From: Trebonia sp964581815
GTDB taxonomy: Bacteria > Actinomycetota > Actinomycetes > Streptosporangiales > Streptosporangiaceae
DNA length: 64,000 bases
Assembly (NCBI GenBank): GCA_964581815.1
Contig: CAZORE010000023.1
Coordinates: 1 to 64,000 of the forward strand
Reading direction: 5' to 3'
Part shown: positions 8,295 through 16,860 of the stretch, piece after piece
Layout of the letters: every line of letters starts with the position of its first letter
How positions within the stretch are numbered: position 1 is the stretch's first letter
Program-made: the position numbers and the translations under genes
The notes under the pieces: generated by a model
Seen by the model: only the letters and a program-made list of their open reading frames with translations
What the model was told of the DNA's origin: nothing
Database searches by the model: none

Positions 8295-11200
8295 GTGACG
8301 GGCTGGTCCTTCGACACCGTCCTCATCGCCAACCGGGGCGAGATCGCCCGCCGCGTCATCCGTACGGCGCGCCGCCTCGGCCTGCGCACGGTCGCCGTCT
8401 ACTCCGAGGCCGACATCGCCGCGCCGCACGTCCGCGAGGCCGACGAGGCACTGCTGATCGGAAAGTCAAGACCTCAAGATTCTTACCTGAACGAGGGCGG
8501 CATCCTCGCTGCCGCCAAGTCCTCCGCCGCGGGCGCCATCCACCCCGGATACGGGTTCCTGTCAGAGAACGCCGGCTTCGCCCGGCAGGTGGAGGAAGCG
8601 GGCATCGCCTTCGTCGGGCCGTCCCCCGCGCACCTGGAGGCGTTCGGCGCCAAGCACACCGCCCGCGAGATCGCCCGCGCCGCCGGCGTCCCGCTGATGG
8701 CCGGCACCGGCCTGCTGGCCTGCGCCGCGGACGCCGTCGCCGCGGCCAGGGAGATCGGCTTCCCCGTCATGGTCAAGGCCACCGGCGGCGGTGGCGGGAT
8801 CGGCCTGCTGGCCTGTCACGACGAGGCCGAGGTCGCCGACGCGTTCGCCCGGGTCCAGCGGCTCGCCGCCGCTCACTTCGCCACCACCAGCGCGGACACT
8901 GGCGGCGTCTTCCTCGAACGGCTCGTGCGCCACGCCAGGCACGTGGAGGTCCAGGTCTTCGGCGACGGCACCGGGCAGGTCGCGGTGCTCGGCGACCGGG
9001 ACTGCTCGCTGCAGCGCCGCAACCAGAAGGTCATCGAGGAGGCCCCGGCTCCCCGGCTGCCGCCGTCGCTGCGCCGCCGGCTGCACGCGGCGGCGCGGGA
9101 CCTCGCGGCGTCCGTCGGCTACCGTTCGGCCGGGACCGTCGAGTTCGTTTACGACCCGGCGCGGCAGGAGGCGTCGTTCCTTGAGGTGAACGCGCGGCTG
9201 CAGGTGGAGCACCCGGTCACCGAGGAGGTGTACCGGGTCGACCTGGTCGAGCAGATGCTACGGCTGGCCGGCCAGGGCCCGGGGGGCGTCGCGGGGTTCA
9301 TGGCCGCACGGCACGCGCCGCGCGGCCACGCGGTCGAGGCCCGCGTCTACGCCGAGGACCCCAGCCACGGCGGCCGGCCGAGCCCGGGCCTGGTGACGGC
9401 CGTGACCTGGCCGCAAGCCGCGGGCATCCGGGTCGACGGCTGGATCGAGGCCGGGCTTGAGGTATCGCCGAACTACGACCCGATGCTCGCGAAGGTCATC
9501 GCGGCCGGCCCGGACCGCGAGCAAGCCCTGGACGGGCTCGCCGCGGCCCTCGGGCAGGCCCGGGTCGACGGCGTCGTGACCAACCTGGGGCTGCTGCGCG
9601 CGGCCCTCGCGCTCCCGGGCTTGCGGTCGGCCGTGCACTCGACCGCGACGCTTGACGGGGTCACCGATCCCGAGCCGCGGATCGAGGTGCTTGAGCCTGG
9701 TGCCATGACGACCGTGCAGGACTGGCCGGGGCGCCTGGGTTACTGGCAGGTCGGCGTGCCGCCGAGCGGCCCGATGGACGAGGTATCGCTGCGCGAGGCC
9801 AACCTCGCGCTCGGCAACCCCGAAGGCGCGCCGGCGCTCGAGTGCACCGCGACCGGGCCGGCGCTGAAGTTCTCCCACGACACCCTCATCTGCCTGACGG
9901 GCGCCCCCGCCACCGCGACACTCGACGCCCCCGGAGACCCCCAGGTCCACCGCGCGCCCGGCGGCCCCGACGACTCCAGCGTCCCTGGCGCCTCCAGCGT
10001 CCCCGGCGGCCCTAGCGTCCCCGGCGGCCGGTCCGTGCCCTGGTGGGAACCATTCACCGTGTCGGCCGGCGCGACCCTGACGATCGGCGCGATCGGTGGC
10101 CCGGGGCTGCGCTGCTACCTGGCGGTGGGCGGCGGCTTCGACGTGCCCGCCTACCTGGGCAGCGCGTCGACGTTCACGCTCGGACGGTTCGGCGGGCACG
10201 CCGGGCGCGCCCTGGCGGCCGGTGACGTCCTGCACGCCCGCGAGGCCGCCGCGCCCGCGCGCGGTCCCGCCAGCGCACCTCCCGCGCACGCTCCGCGCGG
10301 CACGCCGCCCGGCCGGCGCCCCGCGATCGTGTCGGACTGGGAGATCGGGGTCACCGAGGGGCCGCACGCGGCGCCGGAGTTCTTCACCAGGGCCGCCATC
10401 GACGAGTTGTACGCAAGCAGCTACACCGTGCACCACAACTCGGCGCGCACCGGCGTCCGGCTCATCGGGCCGCGCCCGTCGTGGGCCCGCGAGGACGGCG
10501 GTGAGGCCGGCCTGCACCCGTCCAACATCCACGATGTCCCCTACGCGGTCGGCGCGCTCGACTTCACCGGGGACACGCCGATCATCCTCGGCCCCGACGG
10601 GCCGAGCCTCGGCGGGTTCGTCTGCCCGGCGGTCGTCGCGAGCGGCGAGCTATGGAAGACGGGGCAGCTCCGGCCGGGTGACACCGTGCGCTTCGTCCCG
10701 GTGCGGGAGGCGGACGCGGCGTCCCTGCGCGACCGGCGCGCCACGCCCGTGCTGGCCCGCGCGGGCGGCGACGGCGACAACGGCGTCCTGGCCAGGCGCG
10801 ACGGCGGGCCTGGCACGCCGTCCGTCGTCTACCGCCGCGACGGCGACGACAACGTGATCATCGAGTACGGCGACCCCGTCCTCGACCTGAGCCTGCGGAT
10901 GCGGGTGCACGCCCTGCAGGAGGCGCTCGCGGCGCAGGCCCTGCCCGGGGTCATCGACCTGACCCCAGGAATCCGCTCGCTGCAGGTGCACACCGACGCC
11001 GCGCGGCTGCCCGCGCGGTCGCTGCTGCCGCTGCTGCAGCGGGCCGAGGACGCGCTGCCCCCGGCGCCCGAGCTGCGCGTGCCGTCGCGCACCGTGCGGC
11101 TGCCGCTGTCCTGGGACGACCCGGCGACCCGGCTCGCCATCGAGCGGTACATGCACGGCGTCCGCTCCGACGCCCCCTGGACCCCGTGGAACATCGAGTT

Positions 11201-12110
11201 CATCCGGCGGGTCAACGGGCTGGCGACGCCGCAGGACGTGCGCGACGTCGTCTTCGCCGCCCAGTACCTGGTGCTCGGGCTCGGCGACGTGTACCTGGGG
11301 GCGCCGGTGGCGACGCCGGTCGACCCGAGGCACCGGCTGGTGACGACCAAGTACAACCCGGCGCGGACCTGGACGGCGGAGAACTCCGTCGGGATCGGCG
11401 GCGCGTACCTGTGCATTTACGGCATGGAAGGTCCCGGCGGCTACCAGTTCGTCGGACGGACGACCCAGGTGTGGAACCGGTTCCGCCGCGCCGGGCTGTT
11501 CGCGGAGCAGCCCTGGGCGCTGCGCTTCTTCGACCGGATCGAGTGGTACCCGGTCAGCGCCGAAGAACTGCTCGAGCTGCGCGCCGAGACCGAGGCCGGG
11601 CGCGGGCACGTGGACGTGACTGAAGGCGTTTTCGACTACGGTGAGTACACGCGGTTCCTCGCGGCGAACGCGGCGCCGATCGAGGCGTTCCGCGCACGGC
11701 AGTCGGCGGCGTTCGCCGCCGAGAAGGAGCGCTGGCGGGCCAGCGGTGAGCTGGACCGGGCCGAGTTCGACGGGTCCGGGCCCGAGGCCGGCGCTGGCGC
11801 CGGCGGCCTGGGCGAGGCGGTGCGGGTCCCGGCCGGCGCGACCGCGGTGACCGCGCCGTTCATCGCGAGCGTCTGGCAGGTCGATGCCCGGCCAGGGATG
11901 CGGGTGGCGAAGGGTGACAAGCTCGCGGCGCTTGAGGCCATGAAGATGGAGACCATCATCGTCGCGCCGCACGACGGGACCGTGGCCGAGGTCTACACCG
12001 CTCCCGGGGCCCAGGTCGCGGCGGGCCAGGTAGTCCTGGCCCTGGTCGCGGACGGTCCGTGCGCGACGGCGCCCGGTCCAAGCGGGCCGGTGCCGGCGGC
12101 GGCCCGATGA
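8295..12110 (+). CDS. Biotin-dependent urea/guanidine carboxylase
   Basis: 1271-aa single-chain carboxylase. Residues 1-450 are a biotin carboxylase domain (start FDTVLIANRGEIARRVIRTA; ATP-grasp glycine loop GGGGGIGL; EVNARLQVEHPVTE). Residues about 470-790 form the KipA-like half of the carboxyltransferase (TTVQDWPGRLGYWQVGVP), about 830-1050 the KipI-like half (ending near NPARTWTAENSVGIGGAYLC), and the last 80 residues the biotinyl carrier domain with EAMKMET, biotin on Lys1217. The product is carboxyurea (allophanate) from urea or carboxyguanidine from guanidine; the adjacent DUF1989 pair favours the latter. A linker around residues 550-578 is a degenerate VPGGPS-type repeat. GTG start. 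Confidence 0.93.
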   Translation: MTGWSFDTVLIANRGEIARRVIRTARRLGLRTVAVYSEADIAAPHVREADEALLIGKSRPQDSYLNEGGILAAAKSSAAGAIHPGYGFLSENAGFARQVEEAGIAFVGPSPAHLEAFGAKHTAREIARAAGVPLMAGTGLLACAADAVAAAREIGFPVMVKATGGGGGIGLLACHDEAEVADAFARVQRLAAAHFATTSADTGGVFLERLVRHARHVEVQVFGDGTGQVAVLGDRDCSLQRRNQKVIEEAPAPRLPPSLRRRLHAAARDLAASVGYRSAGTVEFVYDPARQEASFLEVNARLQVEHPVTEEVYRVDLVEQMLRLAGQGPGGVAGFMAARHAPRGHAVEARVYAEDPSHGGRPSPGLVTAVTWPQAAGIRVDGWIEAGLEVSPNYDPMLAKVIAAGPDREQALDGLAAALGQARVDGVVTNLGLLRAALALPGLRSAVHSTATLDGVTDPEPRIEVLEPGAMTTVQDWPGRLGYWQVGVPPSGPMDEVSLREANLALGNPEGAPALECTATGPALKFSHDTLICLTGAPATATLDAPGDPQVHRAPGGPDDSSVPGASSVPGGPSVPGGRSVPWWEPFTVSAGATLTIGAIGGPGLRCYLAVGGGFDVPAYLGSASTFTLGRFGGHAGRALAAGDVLHAREAAAPARGPASAPPAHAPRGTPPGRRPAIVSDWEIGVTEGPHAAPEFFTRAAIDELYASSYTVHHNSARTGVRLIGPRPSWAREDGGEAGLHPSNIHDVPYAVGALDFTGDTPIILGPDGPSLGGFVCPAVVASGELWKTGQLRPGDTVRFVPVREADAASLRDRRATPVLARAGGDGDNGVLARRDGGPGTPSVVYRRDGDDNVIIEYGDPVLDLSLRMRVHALQEALAAQALPGVIDLTPGIRSLQVHTDAARLPARSLLPLLQRAEDALPPAPELRVPSRTVRLPLSWDDPATRLAIERYMHGVRSDAPWTPWNIEFIRRVNGLATPQDVRDVVFAAQYLVLGLGDVYLGAPVATPVDPRHRLVTTKYNPARTWTAENSVGIGGAYLCIYGMEGPGGYQFVGRTTQVWNRFRRAGLFAEQPWALRFFDRIEWYPVSAEELLELRAETEAGRGHVDVTEGVFDYGEYTRFLAANAAPIEAFRARQSAAFAAEKERWRASGELDRAEFDGSGPEAGAGAGGLGEAVRVPAGATAVTAPFIASVWQVDARPGMRVAKGDKLAALEAMKMETIIVAPHDGTVAEVYTAPGAQVAAGQVVLALVADGPCATAPGPSGPVPAAAR

Positions 12111-12274
12111 GCACGGTCCGATGAGCACGGTCCGATGAGCNNNNNNNNNNNNNNNNNNNNNNNNNNNNNNNNNNNNNNNNNNNNNNNNNNNNNNNNNNNN
12201 NNNNNNNNNNNNNNNNNNNNNNNNNNNNNNNNNNNNNNNNCCGATGAGCACGGTCCGATGAGCACGGTCCGATG
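12107..12274 (+). repeat. 14-bp tandem repeat forming a stop/start relay, interrupted by a gap
   Basis: Units of ATGAGCACGGTCCG begin at 12107 and 12121, with an ATG at 12135 running into the gap; beyond it ATGs lie at 12244, 12258 and 12272. In each unit the ATG opens a five-codon ORF (M-S-T-V-R) whose TGA overlaps the next ATG as ATGA. The first ATG overlaps the carboxylase stop and the last is the allophanate hydrolase start. True copy number is uncertain: the 37 nt on both sides of the gap are identical, so the block may really hold only two micro-ORFs. Confidence 0.85.
12141..12240. other. Assembly gap of 100 N at a tandem repeat
   Basis: A run of exactly 100 N. The 37 nt before it are identical to the 37 nt after it, so the contig ends probably overlap or the gap hides additional 14-bp units. 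Other 100-N gaps lie at 13879-13978, 24317-24416 and 56892-56991, all with duplicated flanks. Confidence 0.95.
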
Positions 12275-14301
12275 AGCGCCGTCGCCCGGGTGACGGCCGC
12301 GTACGCCGCCATCGCGGCGGCCGGGCGGCCCGAAGTCTGGATCAGCGTGCGCCCGGCCGCCGCGGCCCTGGCCGAAGCCGCCGAGGTTGACGCCGCCGTC
12401 GCCGCCGGGGAACCGCTGCCGCTGGCCGGCCTGGTCGCGGCGGTCAAAGACAACATCGACGTGGCGGGCCTGCCCACCACGGCGGGCGCGCCCTCGTACG
12501 AGTACCTGCCCGCGCGCGACGCCACCTGCGTCGCCCGGCTGCGGGCGGCCGGGGCGGTCGTGCTCGGCAAGACAAACCTCGACCAGTTCGCCACGGGCCT
12601 CGTCGGCACCCGCAGCCCGTACGGCGCGGTTCGCAACGCATGGGATCCCGCGAAGATCTCCGGCGGGTCCAGTTCCGGGTCGGCGGTCGCCGTGGCGCTC
12701 GGCCTTGCCGATTTCGCCCTCGGCACGGACACGGCCGGCTCGGGCCGGGTCCCCGCCGCGCTCAACGGCATCGTCGGCCTCAAGCCCACGCGGGGCGTCA
12801 TCCCGTGCACCGGCGTGGTGCCGGCCTGCCGGTCGCTTGACTGCGTGACCGTGTTCGCGCGATCGGTGGCGCTGGCCAGCCGGGCGGTCGCGGTGATGGC
12901 GGGCCCCGACGGCGCTGACCCGCTGGCGGACCTGCTCGGGAGCGGGCCGCGCGGCGCATGGCGCCTCCCCGGTACCCGTCCCGGTCCCGGCGCCGGGGCG
13001 GACGCCGGCCAGCCCCGCGTCGCCATCCCGCGGCCGGCCCAGCTCGCCGGGCTGGCCGACGGCTGGGCGGAGGCGTTCGAGTCGGCCGTCGCGCGCCTGC
13101 GGTCAGGCGGGGCCGAGATCGTCACGGTCGACATCGCGCCGTTCCTCGAGGTCGCGAGCCTGCTGTACGGCGGGTCGTTCGTCGCTGAGCGGTACACGGC
13201 GGTGGGCGGCCACATCCGCGAGCACGAGGGGCTCATCGGCCGCGACCTTGACCCGGTCGTCGCGGCGATCATCCTCGACGCCGCGAAGCACAGTGCGGCC
13301 GGCTACTTCGCGGACCGGGAGCGCCTCGACCGCCTCGCGGCCGCCGCCGCCCGCGCGCTCGACGGCTGCGACGCGCTGCTGACCCCGGCGACCACCCGTC
13401 ACCCGTCGATCGCCGAGGTGCAGGCCGACCCGGTCGGGGTCAACGCGCGACTCGGGACCTACACGAACTTCGCGAACCTGCTCGACCTCGCGGCCCTGGC
13501 CGTGCCGGCCGGGACGGTTGCCGGGCTCCCGTTCGGCATCATGCTGACGGGCCCGGCGGGTAGCGATAGGCGGCTCGCCGAGATCGCCGCGGGCCTCGAG
13601 GCGGCCGACGTCGACCTGCTGGTCGTCGGCGCGCACCTGAGCGGGCAGCCGCTGAACCATGAGCTGCTCGCGGCGGGCGGGAGGTTCCTCGGCCCGGCCC
13701 GCACCGCGCCCTCCTACCGGCTGTTCGCACTGGCCACGCGGCCGCCCAAACCCGGCCTGGTCAGGGTCGGGCCGCAGCCCGCAGCGGGACCCGAAGCGTC
13801 GATCGGGGGCGAGGAACCCAGGGCGTCGATCGGGGGCGAGGAACCCAGGGTTTCGGTCGGGGGCGAGGAACCCAGGGTNNNNNNNNNNNNNNNNNNNNNN
13901 NNNNNNNNNNNNNNNNNNNNNNNNNNNNNNNNNNNNNNNNNNNNNNNNNNNNNNNNNNNNNNNNNNNNNNNNNNNNNNCGTCGATCGGGGGCGAGGAACC
14001 CAGGGTTTCGGTCGGGGGCGAGGAACCCAGGGTGTCGGTCGGGGGCGAGGAATCCGAGGCGTCGATGCCGGGCGAGGGACCCGGGGCGTCGATCGCCGGG
14101 GAGGTGTGGCGGCTGCCCGCCGCGGGCTTCGCCCAGTTCATGACCGGGCTCACCGCCCCCATGGCGATCGGCCGGGTCTGCCTGGACGACGGCCGTAACG
14201 TGCTCGGCTTCCTCTGCGAGCCCGCGGCGGTGGCGGGCGCGGCCGACATTACGCGCTTCGGCGGCTGGCGCGCCTGGCTTGGCCGGGGCGGGCGGACCTG
14301 A
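12272..14301 (+). CDS. atzF: Allophanate hydrolase (spans an assembly gap)
   Basis: Amidase-signature enzyme hydrolysing allophanate to ammonia and CO2, the last step of the pathway encoded here. Ser-cisSer-Lys triad residues are visible: Lys59 (VKDNID), Ser133 in GGSSSGSA and Ser157 in TAGSGR. The C-terminal domain is complete after the gap (WRLPAAGFAQFMTGL ... DITRFGGWRAWL). Across the 100-N gap the frame appears to shift, but deleting the Ns plus one copy of the 55-nt flank duplicate restores one frame of 624 aa, so this is not a pseudogene. A 9-aa repeat (ASIGGEEPR) sits in the loop before the last domain. There is no Shine-Dalgarno site; translation should depend on the upstream ATGA relay. 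Confidence 0.9.
13797..14060 (+). repeat. 27-bp in-frame minisatellite (9-aa repeat) with assembly gap
   Basis: Units encode ASIGGEEPR or VSVGGEEPR inside the allophanate hydrolase, followed by degenerate copies (EASMPGEGP, GASIAGE). The 55 nt before the 100-N gap (13879-13978) equal the 55 nt after it. Collapsing them leaves about four good copies and an open frame. The repeat lies in a surface linker and probably varies in copy number. Confidence 0.85.
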
Positions 14302-14345
14302 GACGTGTACCGGCTCACGGCCGGGGCTCTGCGATAATCGCTGGC

Positions 14346-15047
14346 GTGGCGGACGCGCGGGCCCCAGCGACGGGCAAGCCGGAAGAGGCGGCTGAGCACC
14401 GGCGCCGCGCGGGCCGCCCCCGGCTGCGGCCGGCGAGCAACGCCGGCGTGCCGCCACGCGAGGAGATACTCGACGCGGCGGCCGGGCTCTTCGTCAGCCA
14501 GGGCCTCGCCGCGACGACGACCAGGCAGATTGCCGAGCACGTCGGCATCAGGCAGGCGTCGCTCTACTACCACTTCGCCGGCAAGGACGAGATCCTGCTT
14601 GAGCTGCTCACCCAGTCGGTGCGGCCAAGCCTGCAGGTCGCGACGCGGCTGGAAGCCCGCTGCCGCGACCACCCCGCCGCCGGGCTGTACGCGCTGGCCC
14701 TCATCGACGTCCGGACCCTGACGGACGCGCCGCACAACATCGCCACGCTCTACCTGATGCCGGAGGTGCAGGGGGAGGAGTTCGCGTCGTTCCGCGCGGA
14801 GCGGTCACTGCTGCAGGCCGCGTACGGGCGGCTCGGCCGGGCGTCCGCCCCGTCCACCGGGCTGGATGAAGCCCTCATCGCGACGCTGGTCATGCAGGTC
14901 ATCGAGTCGGTCATTCACCTGCGCCGGTCCGGTGAGCTGCGGGACTCCTACGCGCACGACATCGCCGCGTCGTGCCTGCGCCTGCTCGGCCTTGGGGCGC
15001 CGGAGATCGCCAGGGCCCGCGACGCCGCCGCGAAGCTCCTCGCCTAG
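14346..15047 (+). CDS. TetR-family regulator, likely controls the carboxylase operon
   Basis: 233-aa TetR-type regulator with an unusually long basic N-terminal arm (about 40 residues, AEHRRRAGRPRLRP) before the helix-turn-helix (EEILDAAAGLFVSQGLAATT, then RQIAEHVGIRQASLYYHF). It follows allophanate hydrolase by 44 bp in the same direction, so it is probably the last gene of that operon or is read from its own short promoter region. The 20-bp palindrome before the permease is its most plausible target. The effector (guanidine, urea or another amine) is not known. Confidence 0.85.
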   Translation: MADARAPATGKPEEAAEHRRRAGRPRLRPASNAGVPPREEILDAAAGLFVSQGLAATTTRQIAEHVGIRQASLYYHFAGKDEILLELLTQSVRPSLQVATRLEARCRDHPAAGLYALALIDVRTLTDAPHNIATLYLMPEVQGEEFASFRAERSLLQAAYGRLGRASAPSTGLDEALIATLVMQVIESVIHLRRSGELRDSYAHDIAASCLRLLGLGAPEIARARDAAAKLLA

Positions 15048-15286
15048 GGCCAAGGAAAGGCCGCCGGCGCCCGCGAGGTCCGTGACAGGACCAGACCCGG
15101 CCGGCGCGGGCCGCCTGGCCAGCCTGGCCGCTCCGGTCACCCTCGCCAACGGCTTCATCCTGTCTGGCTACGCCGAGACAGGCGGCCCGGGCGGCAACCT
15201 CAAGCACCCGCCCCGCAACCCCTGGCACGCCAGCCTTGGCAGCACCGCCACCCAAACTGAAGTTCCGCCCGTTTCGACGCCACCAG

Positions 15287-15389
15287 CGACTCTCTATCAG
15301 TTTCTGACTCATATATCCGACAAATCGGTCATGGAAATGACCGAAATCGATAGAGAGTCGAAAGAAGCTATGAAACTGATAGAAAGTCG
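15287..15389. promoter_or_regulatory. Nested inverted repeats upstream of the AbiEi-like gene
   Basis: The 374-bp intergenic stretch 15048-15421 holds a low-GC block. The arm CGACTCTCTATCAGTTTC (15287-15304) is matched by GAAACTGATAGAAAGTCG at 15372-15389 (17 of 18 pair) and by the 12-nt GATAGAGAGTCG at 15349-15360 (perfect). Between them is a perfect 8-bp hairpin with a GGAA loop (15325-15344). Three related half-sites and a mutually exclusive pairing option are seen directly. Autoregulation by the downstream protein is inference from AbiEi-type antitoxins. The block ends 32 bp before the GTG start. Confidence 0.65.
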
Positions 15390-15421
15390 AAGTTTCCGCG
15401 AGTTTCAGCGATGATGGAACT

Positions 15422-16360
15422 GTGACTCGACGTGATATTCCGGATGCGGTACGTAAGAAACGTGTTATGGCTGCCAGCCGGTGGAACCTCATCGGGGTCC
15501 CACCGCACCTGGTCCGCTCGCTGACAGCTTCTGGTGACCTGGTGCGCATGCGCCAGGGCGTCTACGCGACCAGGGTTGCGGTGCAATGGGCTGGTGCCGA
15601 TGCGACGAGGTGCCACGTACTCCGGGTGCTGGCCGCCCTCACCACTGTCGGGCACCACGCCGCCGCGAGCCACCATTCCGCGGCCCTGCTTCACCGTCTT
15701 GACCTGCTCAACCCGCCACCAGAAGGAAGCGTGACGCTAACCTGCCCGCCAGGTAAGCCATGGAATAGGGCGCGGCCCACGAGCGTCGTCTTCCACACGG
15801 CCGACCTGCCCACGGGGCATATCACCAGGCTCTACAGCCTGCCGGTGACGTCAGCCGCACGAACCGTAATCGACCTGGCGAGGACGCTGCCGTTCGCGGA
15901 CGCGGTCGTGGCCGCGGACTCGGCGCTGCACAAGGAGAAAGCCACCCAGCCGGAACTGGGCAAGGTCCTCGACGCCTGCGCCCGGTGGCCCGGAGTCAGG
16001 CAGGCACGGCGGGTCGTGGAATTCGCCGACGAGCGGGCCGAGTCGCCGCTTGAGTCGGTCGCGCGTGTCATCTTCGACCAGTCCGGTCTGGATTCGCCGG
16101 AACTCCAGGCCACCGTTTTCACCCCCTCCGAAGCCTTCCGGGTCGACTTCCTCTGGCGCGCGCACAACGTCATCGCCGAAGCTGACGGCCTCGGCAAGTA
16201 CGGCGACCGCAGCGACGCGGTCAAGCAGCTCGAACGCGACCGTCGGCTGCGCGACGCGGGCTTCCGGGTGGTCCACTTCACCTGGAAGGAGCTCTTCGGA
16301 ACGCCCGAACTCGTGCTCAGGAGAATCCGTGCGGCCATCGCCGCGACCACGCCCTACTGA
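15422..16360 (+). CDS. AbiEi-type antitoxin-like protein with DUF559/PD-(D/E)XK C-terminus
   Basis: 312 aa. The N-terminal part (about 1-95) resembles the winged-helix AbiEi antitoxin domain (LVRSLTASGDLVRMRQGVYA). The C-terminal part resembles a DUF559/Vsr-like nuclease fold: a conserved Glu in ESVARVIF, then FRVDFLWRAHNVIAEADG carrying Asp and the ExD pair, and an R/VVHFTWKEL tail. Proteins of this layout are common in actinobacteria and their role is unclear. No AbiEii toxin gene follows, so it is an orphan, not a standard type IV toxin-antitoxin pair. GTG start; the leader is AT-richer than its surroundings and contains nested inverted repeats. Confidence 0.75.
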   Translation: MTRRDIPDAVRKKRVMAASRWNLIGVPPHLVRSLTASGDLVRMRQGVYATRVAVQWAGADATRCHVLRVLAALTTVGHHAAASHHSAALLHRLDLLNPPPEGSVTLTCPPGKPWNRARPTSVVFHTADLPTGHITRLYSLPVTSAARTVIDLARTLPFADAVVAADSALHKEKATQPELGKVLDACARWPGVRQARRVVEFADERAESPLESVARVIFDQSGLDSPELQATVFTPSEAFRVDFLWRAHNVIAEADGLGKYGDRSDAVKQLERDRRLRDAGFRVVHFTWKELFGTPELVLRRIRAAIAATTPY

Positions 16361-16600
16361 GCCGGGCAGCGGAGCGTCGCTGGCGATTCTTAGATCGGCC
16401 GTGGCCGTTCCTCGGTCAGGTCAAGCACGTTCGCGCCGTCGGTTCCCGGAAGGCCAGGAAAGCTGGGTGGCCGGTTCACCCCGCGCGGGTGATTGAAGTC
16501 GGTCCCGTCCGGGGTGGGATGTTGTAGCGAGGGGACATCCGGGCGCGGGCCGCAGCGCCGTGGATCGATTCGCATCCGAGGCCGCGAACGGAGGGGGCGC

Positions 16601-16774
16601 ATGTCAGGAACGGGTTGGGGGATCCTGCTCGGCAGCATCTATCTCGTCTTGATGTTCGTTTTCGCGGTGCTCAGCTTCCGCAAGGGTCACTGGGTGCTCG
16701 GCCTGATCGGCTTCGTCTTCCCGATCCTGTGGATAATCGGAGCGATGCTGCCGAGTAGGTACGTGCGCCGCTGA
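16601..16774 (+). CDS. Small two-helix membrane protein
   Basis: 57-aa protein with two hydrophobic helices (GWGILLGSIYLVLMFVFAVL and VLGLIGFVFPILWIIGAML) joined by the short basic turn SFRKGH and ending SRYVRR. The ATG at 16601 has a strong Shine-Dalgarno site (GGAGGGGG); the longer frame from 16493 has none. It is transcribed toward cysG, with its stop 86 bp before the chosen cysG start. Such small proteins are widespread and uncharacterised; no function can be given. Confidence 0.75.
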   Translation: MSGTGWGILLGSIYLVLMFVFAVLSFRKGHWVLGLIGFVFPILWIIGAMLPSRYVRR

Positions 16775-16860
16775 CATTCCGCGTGGATCGGTGGCCCGGC
16801 GACGAGCCGAATCGCGCGGCGAGGTACATTGCGCCCGTGACAGGAGGAACACCGGGAGAG

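Noticed and set aside
13797..14060. CRISPR-like array from regularly repeated units at the gap
   Set aside because: Units are contiguous, in-frame and without spacers; it is a coding minisatellite. The other gap repeats also lack spacers.
13879..14301. Frameshifted or pseudogene allophanate hydrolase
   Set aside because: The shift equals the artificial gap length; deleting the Ns and one 55-nt flank copy restores the frame.
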